Below are positions 20,067 to 31,043 of a DNA stretch of 64,000 bases, one piece after another. The notes beneath the pieces are model-generated. The model did no database searches, was not told the origin of the DNA, and saw nothing but the letters and a program-made list of their open reading frames with translations. Both the position numbers and the translations under genes were made by a program. Position 1 is the stretch's first letter; every line of letters starts with the position of its first letter. This stretch comes from Pseudomonas fragi (GTDB taxonomy: Bacteria; Pseudomonadota; Gammaproteobacteria; Pseudomonadales; Pseudomonadaceae). The stretch is from the NCBI RefSeq assembly GCF_900105835.1, contig NZ_LT629783.1, forward strand, positions 2,597,001-2,661,000. The letters are read 5' to 3'.

Positions 20067-21743
20067 TCAAGGCTTTTCGCCATACCAGCGCGGCGTGTAC
20101 ACCCATTGAGTCCCGTCGACACGCGGGAAAGTGCATGTGGTCGACGACCCCACCAGCACCATGGTGCGCATATCCACCTGCTCCGGGGTCAAATCACCCA
20201 GGGTCATTGTGCGCAGGGTCTGGCCCGGGCGCCCGATATCACGCCCCAGCACCACCGGCGTTTGCGGCGTGCGATGACGCCTGACGATATCCAGCGCAAC
20301 GCCCAGTTGCCACGGCCTTGAGCGGGAAATCGGGTTATAGAACGCCAACGCCAGATCCGCTTCGCAAGCCAGGTCCAGCCGCTTTTCAATGATGCTCCAC
20401 GGCTTGAGGTTGTCCGACAGCGACATCACGCAGAAGTCATGCCCCAGCGGCGCCCCAGCCTGCGCGGCGGTTGCCAGCGAGGCCGACACACCCGGCAGGA
20501 TTTCCAGATCGACACTGTGCCACTGCGGGTCCACAGACTCATGCAACGCTTCCAGCACGGCGGCAGCCATGGCAAAAACTCCAGGGTCCCCTGAAGACAC
20601 CACCACCACCGAGCGACCTAGCGCCGCCAGCTCGAAGGCGTGACGGGCGCGCTGCATCTCTTCGCGGTTATCGGTGCAATGCATCACCTGATCGTCGCGG
20701 AACGGGCCGGCCATGCGCACATAGGTTTCGTAACCCAGTACATCATTGGCCCGTGCCAGTTCGGCCTTGACCGCAGGCACCATCAGCTCGGCAGCACCGG
20801 GGCCCAGGCCGATCACGGCCAGGCGACCACGGGCCCGGCCAATCTGCTCAGGCGCCAATGGCGTGGAGGCCACGCCCAGCGCCACGCCATTGCCCGGCTC
20901 ACGCCAGGCTACGGGCAGCAGGGCATCATCGCCGCCGACAAACCGCAGCGGCACAGCCAGTTCAAGGGCCGTTTCACGCAACGGCGCACTGGCCATCAAG
21001 GTATCGGGCGCAACCACGCAAGCCAGGGACTGGCGAGCCAGCCCAGCCTGCTGCAATGCTTCGAGGATCGTCTGCGGCGAAACCTCGGCACACACCTGTG
21101 CCAGTACATTGCGCGGATAAATCAATAACTCGTCAGCGGCAGGCGCACGCTCGGCGTTGCCCACATGAATTGCCAGACGCGCCTGTGCATGTTCGGGCAA
21201 CTGCGCCCGCGCCAGCCACGGTGCATCGCCTTCGATACGCACTGATTCGCCGGCCAGCAGGTCCGAAACAAAGCGCTTGCCCAGTTCCAGATCGCCCAGG
21301 GCATAGCCCGCAGGCGGGTTCAGCAGGCACGTACCAAAGCGCAGTTCGCCGCTGGTGGTGATCGCCGGAGCAATCCCCAGACCCGCCGCAATGACCCGCG
21401 CCAGATCATTCACCCCGCCCAGCCCGCCCAGCAGCGGCACCACCGCGCTGGCGTCTTCGGCAACCGCCAGTACCGGCGGCTCGGCGCCTTTTTCCAGCAA
21501 CAACGGCGCCAACGTGCGGATCACAATACCCGCAGCGCACAGCGCAATAATCGGCGTGTCCTGCTGATAAAGCTGACGCACAGTGTCGCCGAAATCGCTG
21601 TAACTACGATCCGCGCCGTCTACCCGCCCTGCCAGCCCAAGGACCGAAGCGCCGGGCAGCAACTGCTGGATACGGCGTGCGGTGTCCAGGCTGCCATTGC
21701 CCAGAATGACAATGGCCGGTGCCGGGCGACTCAACCCTGCCAC
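20067..21743 (-). CDS. cobJ: Fused CbiG/CobE-like and precorrin-3B C17-methyltransferase
   Basis: Ring-contraction step of cobalamin synthesis. The 558-residue protein is a fusion. The N-terminal half is CbiG-like ([42 protein letters not shown]) followed by a CobE-like segment ([12 protein letters not shown] region). The C-terminal half, from about residue 305, is the SAM-dependent methyltransferase CobJ ([49 protein letters not shown]). Start is GTG at 21743, overlapping the cobI stop by 13 bases, so coupling is likely. It is the last gene of cobG-H-I-J. Confidence 0.92.
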   Translation of the reverse strand: MAGLSRPAPAIVILGNGSLDTARRIQQLLPGASVLGLAGRVDGADRSYSDFGDTVRQLYQQDTPIIALCAAGIVIRTLAPLLLEKGAEPPVLAVAEDASAVVPLLGGLGGVNDLARVIAAGLGIAPAITTSGELRFGTCLLNPPAGYALGDLELGKRFVSDLLAGESVRIEGDAPWLARAQLPEHAQARLAIHVGNAERAPAADELLIYPRNVLAQVCAEVSPQTILEALQQAGLARQSLACVVAPDTLMASAPLRETALELAVPLRFVGGDDALLPVAWREPGNGVALGVASTPLAPEQIGRARGRLAVIGLGPGAAELMVPAVKAELARANDVLGYETYVRMAGPFRDDQVMHCTDNREEMQRARHAFELAALGRSVVVVSSGDPGVFAMAAAVLEALHESVDPQWHSVDLEILPGVSASLATAAQAGAPLGHDFCVMSLSDNLKPWSIIEKRLDLACEADLALAFYNPISRSRPWQLGVALDIVRRHRTPQTPVVLGRDIGRPGQTLRTMTLGDLTPEQVDMRTMVLVGSSTTCTFPRVDGTQWVYTPRWYGEKP

Positions 21744-22462
21744 CGTTCGCCAGGGACGATAATCAGCGAGAAATAGGGTGAAGACATCGGTTCCACTTCA
21801 TTGAGCGGCACGATCTTCTGATTGCTCATGGTGGCGCGCTCGACATACAACGCCCGCTCGGCCAGCCCCAGCTCGCCCAGCACCTCGCGCACTTTATGAA
21901 AGTTGCGCCCCAGCTTCATGATCACCGCCGCATCGGCAACTGCCAGGCGCGACTTGAGTTCCTCGTGGGGCAGCACACCCGAGAGCACCGACAGGCTCTG
22001 GTTGCGATACACCAACGGCACGCCCAGCACCGAAGCGCCGCCCAGCATCGAGCACACACCTGGTACCACTTGCGCTTCAAAACGCTGGGCCAGACGGTCG
22101 TGCAGGTACATATAGGAGCCATAGAAGAACGGATCACCTTCGCAGATCACCGCCACATCGCGACCGGCGTCCAGATGCACGGCCACTTCAACGGCAGCCT
22201 GATCGTAGAAGTCGCTGATCACCTGTTCGTACGACAAGGGTTCTGGCAACACCTCGGTGGTCACCGGGTACACCAGCGGCATCTGGGTTTGCGCCTCTTG
22301 CAGATGGGCCTCGATGATGCCGAACGCATTGCCCTTCTTGCCCTTGGCCACGAAATACGCCACCACCGGCGATTCACGCAGCAGGCGCAGGGCTTTAACC
22401 GTGATCAGCTCGGGGTCGCCGGGGCCTACGCCCAGACCGATCAAACGTCCTGGTTGCGCCAT
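21731..22462 (-). CDS. cobI: Precorrin-2 C20-methyltransferase
   Basis: SAM-dependent methylation of precorrin-2 at C20. The 243-residue tetrapyrrole methylase shows [58 protein letters not shown] and [16 protein letters not shown]. The ATG shares one base with the cobH stop (TAATG), implying tight coupling. Confidence 0.95.
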   Translation of the reverse strand: MAQPGRLIGLGVGPGDPELITVKALRLLRESPVVAYFVAKGKKGNAFGIIEAHLQEAQTQMPLVYPVTTEVLPEPLSYEQVISDFYDQAAVEVAVHLDAGRDVAVICEGDPFFYGSYMYLHDRLAQRFEAQVVPGVCSMLGGASVLGVPLVYRNQSLSVLSGVLPHEELKSRLAVADAAVIMKLGRNFHKVREVLGELGLAERALYVERATMSNQKIVPLNEVEPMSSPYFSLIIVPGERWQG

Positions 22463-23088
22463 TATTCGATCTCCGTGGCCAGGGCGTTGACGGCGGCTGC
22501 CGCCATCGCGCTACCGCCACGGCGGCCTTGCATGATCACAAACGGTACACCACGGCTGTCTGCCGCGAGCATGGCCTTGGATTCGGCAGCGCCGACAAAG
22601 CCTACCGGGAAGCCCAGGATCAACGCCGGTTTTGGCGCGCCAGCATCGATCATTTCCAGCAGATAGAACAACGCGGTAGGCGCGTTGCCGATCACCACCA
22701 CACTGCCTTCCAGGTACGGGCGCCAATGCTCAAGGGCCACCGCCGAACGGGTGTTGCCTTTCTCCAGCGCCAGTTCGGGTACGCCTTCTTCACGCAGGGT
22801 ACAGATCACCGGGTTGTTGGCCGGCAAACGGGTACGGGTCACGCCTTCGGACACCATGCGCGCATCACACAAAATCGCCGCACCTGCCGCCAGAGCGTCG
22901 CGCCCGGCCTTGCCGGCACCCGGCGAAAAGCGCAGGTCTTCGATGGCATCGACCATGCCGCAGGCGTGGATCACCCGCACCGCGAGTTTTTCCAGGTCCG
23001 CCGGGATGCTGTCGAGGTTGGCCTCGGCACGAATAATGGCGAAGGAATTGCGATAGATCTCTTGACCATCGCGGATGTAATCAATCAT
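22462..23088 (-). CDS. cobH: Precorrin-8X methylmutase
   Basis: Moves the C11 methyl group to C12, giving hydrogenobyrinate. It has 208 residues, equal to the P. aeruginosa protein: [23 protein letters not shown] at the N-terminus with the conserved helix, [10 protein letters not shown] containing the catalytic His, [30 protein letters not shown], and [13 protein letters not shown]. The frame is open upstream, but the ATG at 23088 gives the family start and overlaps the cobG stop by 8 bases. Confidence 0.95.
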   Translation of the reverse strand: MIDYIRDGQEIYRNSFAIIRAEANLDSIPADLEKLAVRVIHACGMVDAIEDLRFSPGAGKAGRDALAAGAAILCDARMVSEGVTRTRLPANNPVICTLREEGVPELALEKGNTRSAVALEHWRPYLEGSVVVIGNAPTALFYLLEMIDAGAPKPALILGFPVGFVGAAESKAMLAADSRGVPFVIMQGRRGGSAMAAAAVNALATEIE

Positions 23089-24433
23089 CGGTGTTGCTCC
23101 ATTGGCGGGCCTCAAACCAGGCACTCGCCGCTTCAATTGTAAGATTGCGCTCGCGCAGAACACCGAAACCGGCATGTTCAGGGCTGCGTAAATAGAGGTC
23201 GTAGTGACCGGGCGCCACGGCCAGCAAGGTGACCGGCGCAATGTGGGCTGCCGCGCAGGAGCGCTGGCAGCCGGTCAGGTGAATAGTCATGGGTTTTGGC
23301 AGCAACGAGGCCAACTGACGAGCATCCTGCTTGGTGTCCGCCAGCCCTTTGGCACAGGCACTGGAGCCGGTACAGGCGACCAGGTGCGCCAGCGGGCTGC
23401 CTGCGTCGCAGATCAAGCCGAGCGCCATCAAGTCGCCCATCAACGCGCTGGCCTGAGCCGTCGCGACGTTGGGCAGCAATACGCTCTGCCACGCGGTGAA
23501 ACGCAGAGTGCCGTCGCCGAAGCGCTCGGCCAGCCCGGCCAACCCCGCGAGCATCGTTGCATCCAGCCGCCCCAGCGGCGGGGCGGCGCCGACATAAACC
23601 CGGCCAGAGGCATGCTGCGGCCAGATGCCGAGGTGCATGGACGCCGAAGCGGCACCCCGTTGCCAGTCGCGAACAGGCAGCAGTGGCACGCTGAGCCGCT
23701 GCCCCAACTGCCCGACAAACGACGCAGCGCTGACTTCTTCCAACAGATGGCGCATACGGATGTGCTCGGGCCGGGCCAGATCCAGAAACTGCATCAGCAC
23801 CGCCATCACCAGTTCATGCCCGTATTCGGCAGGCACGGCAGCCAGTGCCGGATCGTGCGCGGGGCACCCGGCCAGGCCAAAAGCCAGCAGCGTCTGGCCA
23901 TCGCGCCGGAACGCCGACAACCACAGGTCGTGCGGATGTTCCAGCATGGCCAGGGCTTCGCCGCCGTCCAGTTGCACGGCGAACTTGGCCGACAGCTCGG
24001 CGAACCGCGGCGTGCTTTGCAGGCTGGCCAGTATCTGCCGGGCAAGCGGCCAGGTATCGATATGCATCTGCGGGTCGATGCCGGCACTCGGGCTGAGCAT
24101 CAAGTTGCGCACATCGTCACTGGCCGCCGTGGCAGGCCCGAGCCCGGCCGCCAGCAACGGCTCAATCAGCGCCCGATGCTGTGGCCCGACACCACGGATC
24201 TGCAGGTTGCCACGGTTGGTCGCCTCGATCACGCCACTGGCATAGCGTTGAGCCACATCGGCCACCGCACGCGCCTGTAGGGCCGTCATCGAGCCACCGT
24301 CCAGCTTGACCCGGCAGATCCCGCCATCCATCGCCTGGACGATACGCAGTAACCCCGGGCAAGCCGAAGGGCGCACAGGCGTCGTGACAGAAAGTTCAGG
24401 TGGCAAGGTCAAGGGGCTATCCAGGGCAGGCAA
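23081..24433 (-). CDS. cobG: Precorrin-3B synthase (oxygen-dependent)
   Basis: Oxygen-dependent hydroxylation and lactone formation on precorrin-3A, the step that marks the aerobic cobalamin route. About 450 residues, nitrite/sulfite reductase-like, with a C-terminal iron-sulfur motif split into CTGSSACAKG and HLTGCQRSCA. The N-terminal ferredoxin-like half carries RPSACPGLLRIVQAMDGGICR. The start is uncertain: the longest frame begins with TTG at 24433 without a clear SD; a GTG at 24376 sits immediately before the conserved region. First gene of cobG-H-I-J. Confidence 0.9.
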   Translation of the reverse strand: MPALDSPLTLPPELSVTTPVRPSACPGLLRIVQAMDGGICRVKLDGGSMTALQARAVADVAQRYASGVIEATNRGNLQIRGVGPQHRALIEPLLAAGLGPATAASDDVRNLMLSPSAGIDPQMHIDTWPLARQILASLQSTPRFAELSAKFAVQLDGGEALAMLEHPHDLWLSAFRRDGQTLLAFGLAGCPAHDPALAAVPAEYGHELVMAVLMQFLDLARPEHIRMRHLLEEVSAASFVGQLGQRLSVPLLPVRDWQRGAASASMHLGIWPQHASGRVYVGAAPPLGRLDATMLAGLAGLAERFGDGTLRFTAWQSVLLPNVATAQASALMGDLMALGLICDAGSPLAHLVACTGSSACAKGLADTKQDARQLASLLPKPMTIHLTGCQRSCAAAHIAPVTLLAVAPGHYDLYLRSPEHAGFGVLRERNLTIEAASAWFEARQWSNTDD

Positions 24434-24502
24434 TTCGCTATTGCAGGTGGCGCATTATGCCTGCTTTGGGCGAGCGCATGAAAAGCCTGCCGGACGGAAT
24501 GA

Positions 24503-27500
24503 CTACTCGCTCACCCTCTCCTGCGGCAGCGCAGGCTCAACCCGGCCCAGTCGGGTGAGCAACAACACCACGGTATCAGCATTGGCCAGCATCATATCAA
24601 TGCGTTTACGCGGATCATTCCTGAAGATCCGCCGCGCCTGGTCCAGGGTCTTTACACCGGCAATGGCTTTGACTTTTGCCTTGCCGGGGCTGGCGGGCAT
24701 ATCCGCCCAGGTTTGAGCTTCAGGGTCGAATTCCTGGAACAGGTGCTCTGTCGGTATTTGCGGTGAGTGGCACCTCTGGACAATCCGGTTGAATGACTTG
24801 ATATGGCTGCCCAGCGGGGTGCTGTCATCGAGCAGGTCCTCATAGGGAAAGCCGGGGTTCAGGTAGTTGATGTCTTCGGTGCTCAGTACCTGATGGGTCA
24901 GCTCGTGCAACAGGAACGTTGCCCGATAATGCACGTTGGTCCTGAAGGGTGGCAGCACGGTTTTCACAAACGACTGGCTCAAGGCATAGGGCGTGTCAAA
25001 GATCGTGCTGAAAAAACGGTCGCTCAGGTACACACGCCTGCCCGTGTCCCAGCGGTGTATCCAGGCAACGGCGTCGTCCCTGTAGCGGGCACGACACACC
25101 ACATACTTGCCCGAGGTCTGAGGTGACAGGTCGGGATGCAGGAGCCGGGTCAGCAGTGGCTCGACCGTTTCGCCCAAACGCTCCAGCAAGGGCTGGCTGA
25201 CCTCCTCCACATCAAAAAACCCGGCGACGAGCGCCCGGTTGCGGGCATTTTCAGGGCCGGGTCCAAGCAGCCCATGCAGGGCACTCTGGCAGCGCTGCAG
25301 GTAGGTCACGGCCTGTGCATGGGCCTCGCGAATGGCCAGCGCCTTGTCGGGAAAGCGTCGCTCGATGTTGACCATGCCCACAGCCTGGATTTCATGGGTC
25401 AAGTGGTCGGCCACCCGCGCCGTGACCGACAGCACCGGGCCGCCTCCCAGCAGCGGCTCCTTGAGGTCGAGGGCCCACTGCCCGTCCTCATTGAGCCTGA
25501 CCAACGGCCCTTCACGCTGCTCGCCGAGATAAATCCGCCAGCGCTCACGCCATGCCTGCACCCGAAATACATGCCCCGCCAGCAGCACATACTGGCGGCC
25601 CGTACCGGGGTGGAGGTACAGCCGGGTCGAAGGGGCCAGTTCCAGATCCTGCAAGGCCACATCATGGGTTTGAAAGGGCTGCAGTCCGGCCTCCTGCTCA
25701 GGTGTAAGCCGTACCCGGGACCGGACTTCAGGCTGGTGCAGGGCTGCAGGCTCGATGCGCGGCGTGCGATAACCTGTTCCGATCTGCGCCAGTGACGACG
25801 CAAAGCCGGCCACGGCCTCCCCCCAATCGCCCTTTAGCGCAGATTCAACCCCCTGTTGCAGGCTGCCCAGCGACTGCCAGACCACCATCGGGATGCTTAA
25901 CCTGGCAGGCAAGAACATCAGCGCCGTCGACGCAATCAGCGAGAACAGGTACTTGAACGACTCCCAGTCGGCCTCGGCCGTGGTCCTGGACTGTGCAGCG
26001 GCCATATCGAGCAACAGGTGGTAGTTGTCGGTGTACAACTGCTCGAACAGATTACCCGCGATCGGCGACAGGCCCAGGGTTGGGGGTGCAGGCCTGGGCA
26101 CATAGCCACCTGGCGAAGCATCGACATAACGGGGCACATGGGGTTCGGTAAAACCGCCGTAGTTGTAGGTTTTGCGTGCCTCGGGCTCAAGGCGCTGCAG
26201 CACCAGAGCCTGAAACGGGGTCGAGACGCGCAAGTCTTCGAGCAAGGCAGGCTCATCGCTATAGGCCCTGAACGTATAGTGCTCGCTGTAGCTGACCCAC
26301 AGCACCTGCGGCCCGCCGCCGGAGTGCGCCGGGCCAATGAGATACAGGCCCCGGGCACGATCGGGGGCGGCATCCGGTTCGGCCAGCAGCTCAAACGGGC
26401 GGACAATGATGGCCTGCCCGTTCAATGGCAGCCGGGCCGCACCATCGGGCATGCTGATCACATGTTTCACATAACCACAGGCCAGCTCCTTGCCCGGCTC
26501 CATCAGTTTTTCCCGCAGCACCTGCTCCATGACCTGAACCGATAACAGTTCGGCAAACTGCTGTTGGCGCTCGGCAACCCCCGTGTTACCAGGGGTCAGC
26601 TTGTCCTGCAACAAGGCCCGGTAATGCGCGCCGATATCCAGCTGACGCGTGACTCGCCGCACATAGGTGGCGTTGAGGGCCTCGGGCAACGGAGTAGCGT
26701 TGCTGGCCCGTAGCGAGAGAACCCCGTCATTGAGCCGATAGAAGCCATTGAGCGAAAACTGCGTCAGGGTCTGGACTGTGCGGGTGGTTGCCGCCGGCAA
26801 ATATGAGGGCGTGTTGCCCACCGGTACCGTCGAGGCCAGGTAGGTATCGATCACCACCTCAATGGCGTCCGGGCCAGGTACCAGGCCCGGGAAGTCGAGT
26901 TCCAGACGCAACGTCAGCATGCTGCGGGCATAGTTGATGATGGGCGGGATGTCATGCAGGTAGTTCTGCGCTGCCTGCCCGGCATGTTGATAGCGTTGCA
27001 GCAGGCCGGCGTAGGCCAGTTGATCGGCGGCCGGGGCGCTTTTCAGCCAGGGCGCCAACGAGGCTTTGAACCGTTGCAGGTGAACCGCTTCAAGCGCAAG
27101 CTCCGGCGTCACTCCGGCGTGGCCATGAACCAGCGCACTCTGCACCAGGTTCTCAAACGCCTGCGCTGACAAGGGTATGGCCCGGGCCTGACGACAAGCC
27201 TCACCAGCGTCGGCCAGCACTTTGGCAATCACCCGCTGCTGGGCCTCGCGGGTGAAGTCGTGCTCGTAGCGCTCAAAAAACAGCCATCGGTTCTGCTCTC
27301 CGGGCATTCTGTCCAGCCAGGCGCTCGTCTGCGGCTGCGCAGCCAGGCTGACGTGGGCCAGCAGCTCCCAGCGCAGTGCCTTGTCCATCAGGTGCGCTTG
27401 CAACCAGGCCCGGCATGCGTCCAGCGAGGCGAAACCTTCAAAACCTGAGCCCGGGCTCCAGAAGATGGCGCGGCCGGCGTTTACCGACTCCAGCCCGCCG

Positions 27501-29497
27501 CGCTGGGTAAACAGCAGGCAATTGACCATATCCACCGCCCCCTGGACCCCGGGGATCGACAGCGCAACACCGAACACGTCGGGTACAAAATGTTGCCAGG
27601 CAGGTCGCCGGGCGCTGATCGGCTGCCCGAGCACGGTGGTGAGCACCGCCATGTCCGTCGCCTCAAGCGGATGATCCTGTTGCCTCAAGTGCAACTGGGC
27701 ACGCAGCAGCGCAAGCCTCAGGGTGCCCAGCCTGTCGATCCGGGTATCGGGCCGCGACAGGGCCAGCGAAGCATGGAAAAACTCGCTGAGATGGGCAACA
27801 AACCCCGGAAAGAAATCCGACGCCGCTTGCTCCAGCAGGTTGAGCAGCTTGGTCCCCGGCAGCGATCTCTGTGGTTTCCAGTCACCGCTCCCATAGCCGT
27901 ACAGGCCCGCTTCGATCTGCTGCGGATCACGCGGCAGCGGCAGGTACCCGGTAGCATGCTGCAGCAGCCCCGCGACCAGCGTGACCGGCTCCCGGGCACC
28001 GGGGTGGCGCAGCAGGATGCGCTCGATATCCAGCGCCTCATGGCCGGCCCGGGCCAGCGCTTCCAGCAGGCGCAAGCGCGCATACGACAACGGCGCAGGC
28101 CACGCCCGCAACAGCTCGTCACGCTGGGCTGCGACACTCGCCAACCTCGCCGCCAGCCTGTCGATCGGCCAGCCATTGACCGGGGCCACAGGAGGACGGG
28201 CGTGGGGTTCGTAGCGGCTGCTCCAGCGTCCGCCACTGTCGAGCGCCAGCAAACGCCCGTCCACCAGCAGGCGCACATCCAGCCCGTGATCCGCCGCCGC
28301 CAGGGCTACCCCCCGGGCCGGCAACGTGCGCAACAGATAGGCGAAATCATCAGCTTGCTTGCTCAGGATCGAGTCGATACTGGCTGCAAAAGGATCAGAG
28401 GACAGGTGCTCGACGCTCAGGTCCAGCTCGACCCTGTCGAGCAGAAATGCCTGTTGCGCCAGCGCCACATGCCGGGCCAGGTGTTCAAACGTCGCCGGTG
28501 CCCGCAAGGCCGAAAGCAGCCGCGCCTTGAGCCGTGACCTCGATGAATACTGCTGCAGCCCGTGCGGCCCGCCAAACAGAAATACCGGCCCGTCCTGTTG
28601 CACAAAAAACACCCCCAGCAACCCTGCCAGGTTTACCGCGCCGTTGTTTGGATCAAATACCGACAGGCGTAAGACATGCATCTGCCCACCCCCCCCGGCA
28701 GCGGAAACCACGCTTTCCAGCAGATCGAACTGCACCGGGGTGACCTGCCTGTCGTAAAGGGCCTGCAGGCACTGCTGGTAATAACGGTCGCCTTGCAGCG
28801 CCACGCAGCAGGCATAGGGGCTGGGGCCAGGCCCCAAGGGCGTGTGCCACCATTGCTGCAATGCGACCTGCATACGCTGCGGTATCTGTTCCATCAACTG
28901 CAGGTCGTCAGGAGCAGGCGCTTGCCCGACCGTTTTACGCGCCAGGGCGGCAAGCTCCCGAGCCTCGACCACCGCGTGCAACGAGGGTACCGACACCAGG
29001 CTGGCCAAGGTCGTTTCCTGACAGCGCTGCACAAAATCGCCGACTTGCCGGCTGACCCCGGCCAGGGCCGCAGAAGCCACTGCCTGTACCTGAACCAGTA
29101 GCGAACCGGCCATGCTCAGGCGTTGGCGCACATCCAGCGGGGTAAATCGCAGCAGCCGGTGGCGCTCGGCCGGGGAATCCAGCAACTGTTCGAGGCCCTG
29201 GCGCAATGCGTCCAGGCTGGCAAAGCGCTCAAGGCTGCCCGGCAGCCTGAACAGGAACAGGTCGGGGCCGTCGGCCCTGCACAGCAAGGCACCCGCCCAC
29301 AGCACAAGACGGCTGCCATTGCGCGCCAGAAACAGCTGGCAGGCCTGCACCGGCGACGGCAGACCCAGAAGAATCGCCCGCAGACCCTTGGTTTCAAGCT
29401 CGCCGACTTCACCCGCTTGCCCGGCGCGCGCCAGGCAGGCGGTAAACATCTCGCGCAGGGCGGGCTCTGAATAAAATGCACTATCACTGGTTTTCAT
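24503..29497 (-). CDS. Giant toxin-like protein (DUF6543/dermonecrotic type) with C-terminal HExxH
   Basis: A 1664-residue protein, by far the longest gene in this window, with no signal peptide. I recognise the general pattern of pseudomonad giant proteins annotated as dermonecrotic-toxin or DUF6543 proteins. About four degenerate copies of a short module (hydrophobic strand, Gly-rich turn, F-x-S-L-x-x-L) start near residues 66, 296, 663 and 1050. A hydrophobic region lies at about 1178-1240. Near the C-terminus is HELTH (1531-1535), a zinc-peptidase signature, followed by TEDINYL, where D1542-x-x-Y1545 resembles the third-ligand region of aspzincins. A strong SD (GGAGGG) precedes the ATG. 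It ends 69 bases before cobG on the same strand. No immunity, VgrG, PAAR or secretion gene is adjacent. Function unproven. Confidence 0.6.
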   Translation of the reverse strand: MKTSDSAFYSEPALREMFTACLARAGQAGEVGELETKGLRAILLGLPSPVQACQLFLARNGSRLVLWAGALLCRADGPDLFLFRLPGSLERFASLDALRQGLEQLLDSPAERHRLLRFTPLDVRQRLSMAGSLLVQVQAVASAALAGVSRQVGDFVQRCQETTLASLVSVPSLHAVVEARELAALARKTVGQAPAPDDLQLMEQIPQRMQVALQQWWHTPLGPGPSPYACCVALQGDRYYQQCLQALYDRQVTPVQFDLLESVVSAAGGGGQMHVLRLSVFDPNNGAVNLAGLLGVFFVQQDGPVFLFGGPHGLQQYSSRSRLKARLLSALRAPATFEHLARHVALAQQAFLLDRVELDLSVEHLSSDPFAASIDSILSKQADDFAYLLRTLPARGVALAAADHGLDVRLLVDGRLLALDSGGRWSSRYEPHARPPVAPVNGWPIDRLAARLASVAAQRDELLRAWPAPLSYARLRLLEALARAGHEALDIERILLRHPGAREPVTLVAGLLQHATGYLPLPRDPQQIEAGLYGYGSGDWKPQRSLPGTKLLNLLEQAASDFFPGFVAHLSEFFHASLALSRPDTRIDRLGTLRLALLRAQLHLRQQDHPLEATDMAVLTTVLGQPISARRPAWQHFVPDVFGVALSIPGVQGAVDMVNCLLFTQRGGLESVNAGRAIFWSPGSGFEGFASLDACRAWLQAHLMDKALRWELLAHVSLAAQPQTSAWLDRMPGEQNRWLFFERYEHDFTREAQQRVIAKVLADAGEACRQARAIPLSAQAFENLVQSALVHGHAGVTPELALEAVHLQRFKASLAPWLKSAPAADQLAYAGLLQRYQHAGQAAQNYLHDIPPIINYARSMLTLRLELDFPGLVPGPDAIEVVIDTYLASTVPVGNTPSYLPAATTRTVQTLTQFSLNGFYRLNDGVLSLRASNATPLPEALNATYVRRVTRQLDIGAHYRALLQDKLTPGNTGVAERQQQFAELLSVQVMEQVLREKLMEPGKELACGYVKHVISMPDGAARLPLNGQAIIVRPFELLAEPDAAPDRARGLYLIGPAHSGGGPQVLWVSYSEHYTFRAYSDEPALLEDLRVSTPFQALVLQRLEPEARKTYNYGGFTEPHVPRYVDASPGGYVPRPAPPTLGLSPIAGNLFEQLYTDNYHLLLDMAAAQSRTTAEADWESFKYLFSLIASTALMFLPARLSIPMVVWQSLGSLQQGVESALKGDWGEAVAGFASSLAQIGTGYRTPRIEPAALHQPEVRSRVRLTPEQEAGLQPFQTHDVALQDLELAPSTRLYLHPGTGRQYVLLAGHVFRVQAWRERWRIYLGEQREGPLVRLNEDGQWALDLKEPLLGGGPVLSVTARVADHLTHEIQAVGMVNIERRFPDKALAIREAHAQAVTYLQRCQSALHGLLGPGPENARNRALVAGFFDVEEVSQPLLERLGETVEPLLTRLLHPDLSPQTSGKYVVCRARYRDDAVAWIHRWDTGRRVYLSDRFFSTIFDTPYALSQSFVKTVLPPFRTNVHYRATFLLHELTHQVLSTEDINYLNPGFPYEDLLDDSTPLGSHIKSFNRIVQRCHSPQIPTEHLFQEFDPEAQTWADMPASPGKAKVKAIAGVKTLDQARRIFRNDPRKRIDMMLANADTVVLLLTRLGRVEPALPQERVSE

Positions 29498-29831
29498 GAG
29501 TCATCCCTCCGGGACCCCGAACAATGCCCGACACGCTATCGCAAGCCCGCGCCGCCAAGGCACTACATAGATATGCAGGTACAAACGGTGGATCAAACCG
29601 ATGTGCCGGCCCGGGGCTTGAAATAGCCGAAGCGGGTGAGCGCCTGTGCCTGATTGAACATCACCTGCGGGCTGAGGTACTCGCGGATCTTGCGTCCACA
29701 GGCACTACCCGGCTACCACCCGTAAAGATCGACTCTGGTGCAGGGCAAGGCGCGTTATCATGCTCACCTGTCTCCGCAGGGCGTTCGCCCGGCAGCGGGG
29801 GAACAACCTGGCGTTTATCAAGAGGATCGGC
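29498..29831. other. Divergent intergenic region between the giant gene and cobL
   Basis: A 334-base gap. I see no cobalamin riboswitch box, REP or clear terminator. On the minus strand 29593-29712 is open for 39 codons plus a TGA and reads [12 protein letters not shown] and FGYFKPRAG, which looks more like coding sequence than chance, but it has no start codon and is blocked upstream by a TAG. It may be a gene remnant. Promoters for both flanking operons must lie here, but none is convincing by eye. Confidence 0.4.
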
Positions 29832-31043
29832 ATGTCGCCCTGGCTAACAGTTGTGGGAATAGGTGAGGACGGCTTTGCCGGGCTGGGCAAGAATGCGCGC
29901 CGCGCCTTGTTGGGCGCGAGCCGGGTGATTGGCAGCCAGCGCCAGCTCGACCTGCTGCCCGCCTGCATCCGCGCCGAGCGCCAGACCTGGCCCAGGCCGT
30001 TTGCCCTGGCGCCGGTGCTGGCCGAGGGCAACACGCCGACCTGCGTACTGGCCAGCGGCGACCCCATGCTGTTTGGCGTCGGCGCCAGCCTGGCGCGGGT
30101 AGTGGCGCGAGAAGACATGCAGGTACTGCCGGCGCCTTCGTCGTTTTCCCTGGCGGCTGCGCGGATGGGCTGGCCCCTGCAGGACGTGGTCACGCTGTCG
30201 GTGGTGGCACGCCCCGTCGCCGCGCTCAATGCCCACCTGCACAGCGGCGTACGCCTACTGGTGCTGAGCAACGATGCCAGCAGCCCGGCCATCATCGCCC
30301 GACTGTTGCGCGAACAGGGCTTTGGCCCCAGCCGCCTGACGGTGCTGGAGCATCTCGGCGGCCCGGCGGAGCGGCGGGTGGAGGCCAGCGCCAGCGACTG
30401 GAAGGACCCGCCCGTCGCCGCCCTCAACCTGATCGCCATCGACTGCCTGGCCGACGCCAGTGCACGGCCGCTGTCACGCATTGGCGGCCTGCCCGACAGC
30501 GCGTTCGAGCATGACGGCCAGTTGACCAAACGCGATGTGCGCGCCGTCACCCTCGCCCGCCTCGCCCCCTTGCCCGGCCAGTTGCTTTGGGACGTGGGCG
30601 CGGGCAGCGGCTCGATCGGCATCGAGTGGATGCGCACCTGGCCCAGTTGCCGCACATTGGCGATTGAAGCCGATGAAGGGCGCCAGCAACTGATCGAACG
30701 CAACCGCGATGCCCTGGGCGTGCCCGGCCTGCAACTGATTCGCGGCAAGGCGCCACAAGCCCTTGCCGGGCTGGAGCGCCCGGATGCGATTTTTATCGGC
30801 GGCGGCGTCACCCGCGAAGGCGTGCTCGACACCTGCTGGCAACAGCTCAAGCCCGGCGGGCGGCTGGTGGCCAATGCCGTCACCCTGCAAAGCGAAATGC
30901 TGCTGATGAGCTGGCGCGAACGCCACGGCGGCGAGCTGACCCGCATCCATATCGCCCAGGCCCAGCCCCTGGGTGAATTCGACACCTGGCGCCAGGCGTT
31001 GCCCATTACCCTTCTGGACGTGACCAAGCCCCTCGATGCGTGA
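29832..31043 (+). CDS. cobL: Precorrin-6Y C5,15-methyltransferase (decarboxylating)
   Basis: Two methylations and a decarboxylation in cobalamin synthesis. The 403-residue protein fuses a CbiE-like N-terminal methylase ([29 protein letters not shown]) to a CbiT-like C-terminal Rossmann methylase ([29 protein letters not shown]). The ATG at 29832 with SD GAGGAT gives the family start [11 protein letters not shown]; the frame is open a little upstream. It overlaps cbiD by 8 bases. Confidence 0.95.
   Translation: MSPWLTVVGIGEDGFAGLGKNARRALLGASRVIGSQRQLDLLPACIRAERQTWPRPFALAPVLAEGNTPTCVLASGDPMLFGVGASLARVVAREDMQVLPAPSSFSLAAARMGWPLQDVVTLSVVARPVAALNAHLHSGVRLLVLSNDASSPAIIARLLREQGFGPSRLTVLEHLGGPAERRVEASASDWKDPPVAALNLIAIDCLADASARPLSRIGGLPDSAFEHDGQLTKRDVRAVTLARLAPLPGQLLWDVGAGSGSIGIEWMRTWPSCRTLAIEADEGRQQLIERNRDALGVPGLQLIRGKAPQALAGLERPDAIFIGGGVTREGVLDTCWQQLKPGGRLVANAVTLQSEMLLMSWRERHGGELTRIHIAQAQPLGEFDTWRQALPITLLDVTKPLDA

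Noticed and set aside
23204..24280. Plus-strand open frame opposite cobG
   Set aside because: Glutamine/arginine-rich shadow with no domain; cobG motifs are intact on the minus strand.
29498..29831. Cobalamin riboswitch before cobL
   Set aside because: Expected from the pathway, but I could not find the conserved B12 box or a plausible fold by eye.
29705..31027. Long minus-strand open frame opposite cobL
   Set aside because: Antisense shadow of a clear CobL coding region; no recognisable domain and arginine/serine-rich translation.
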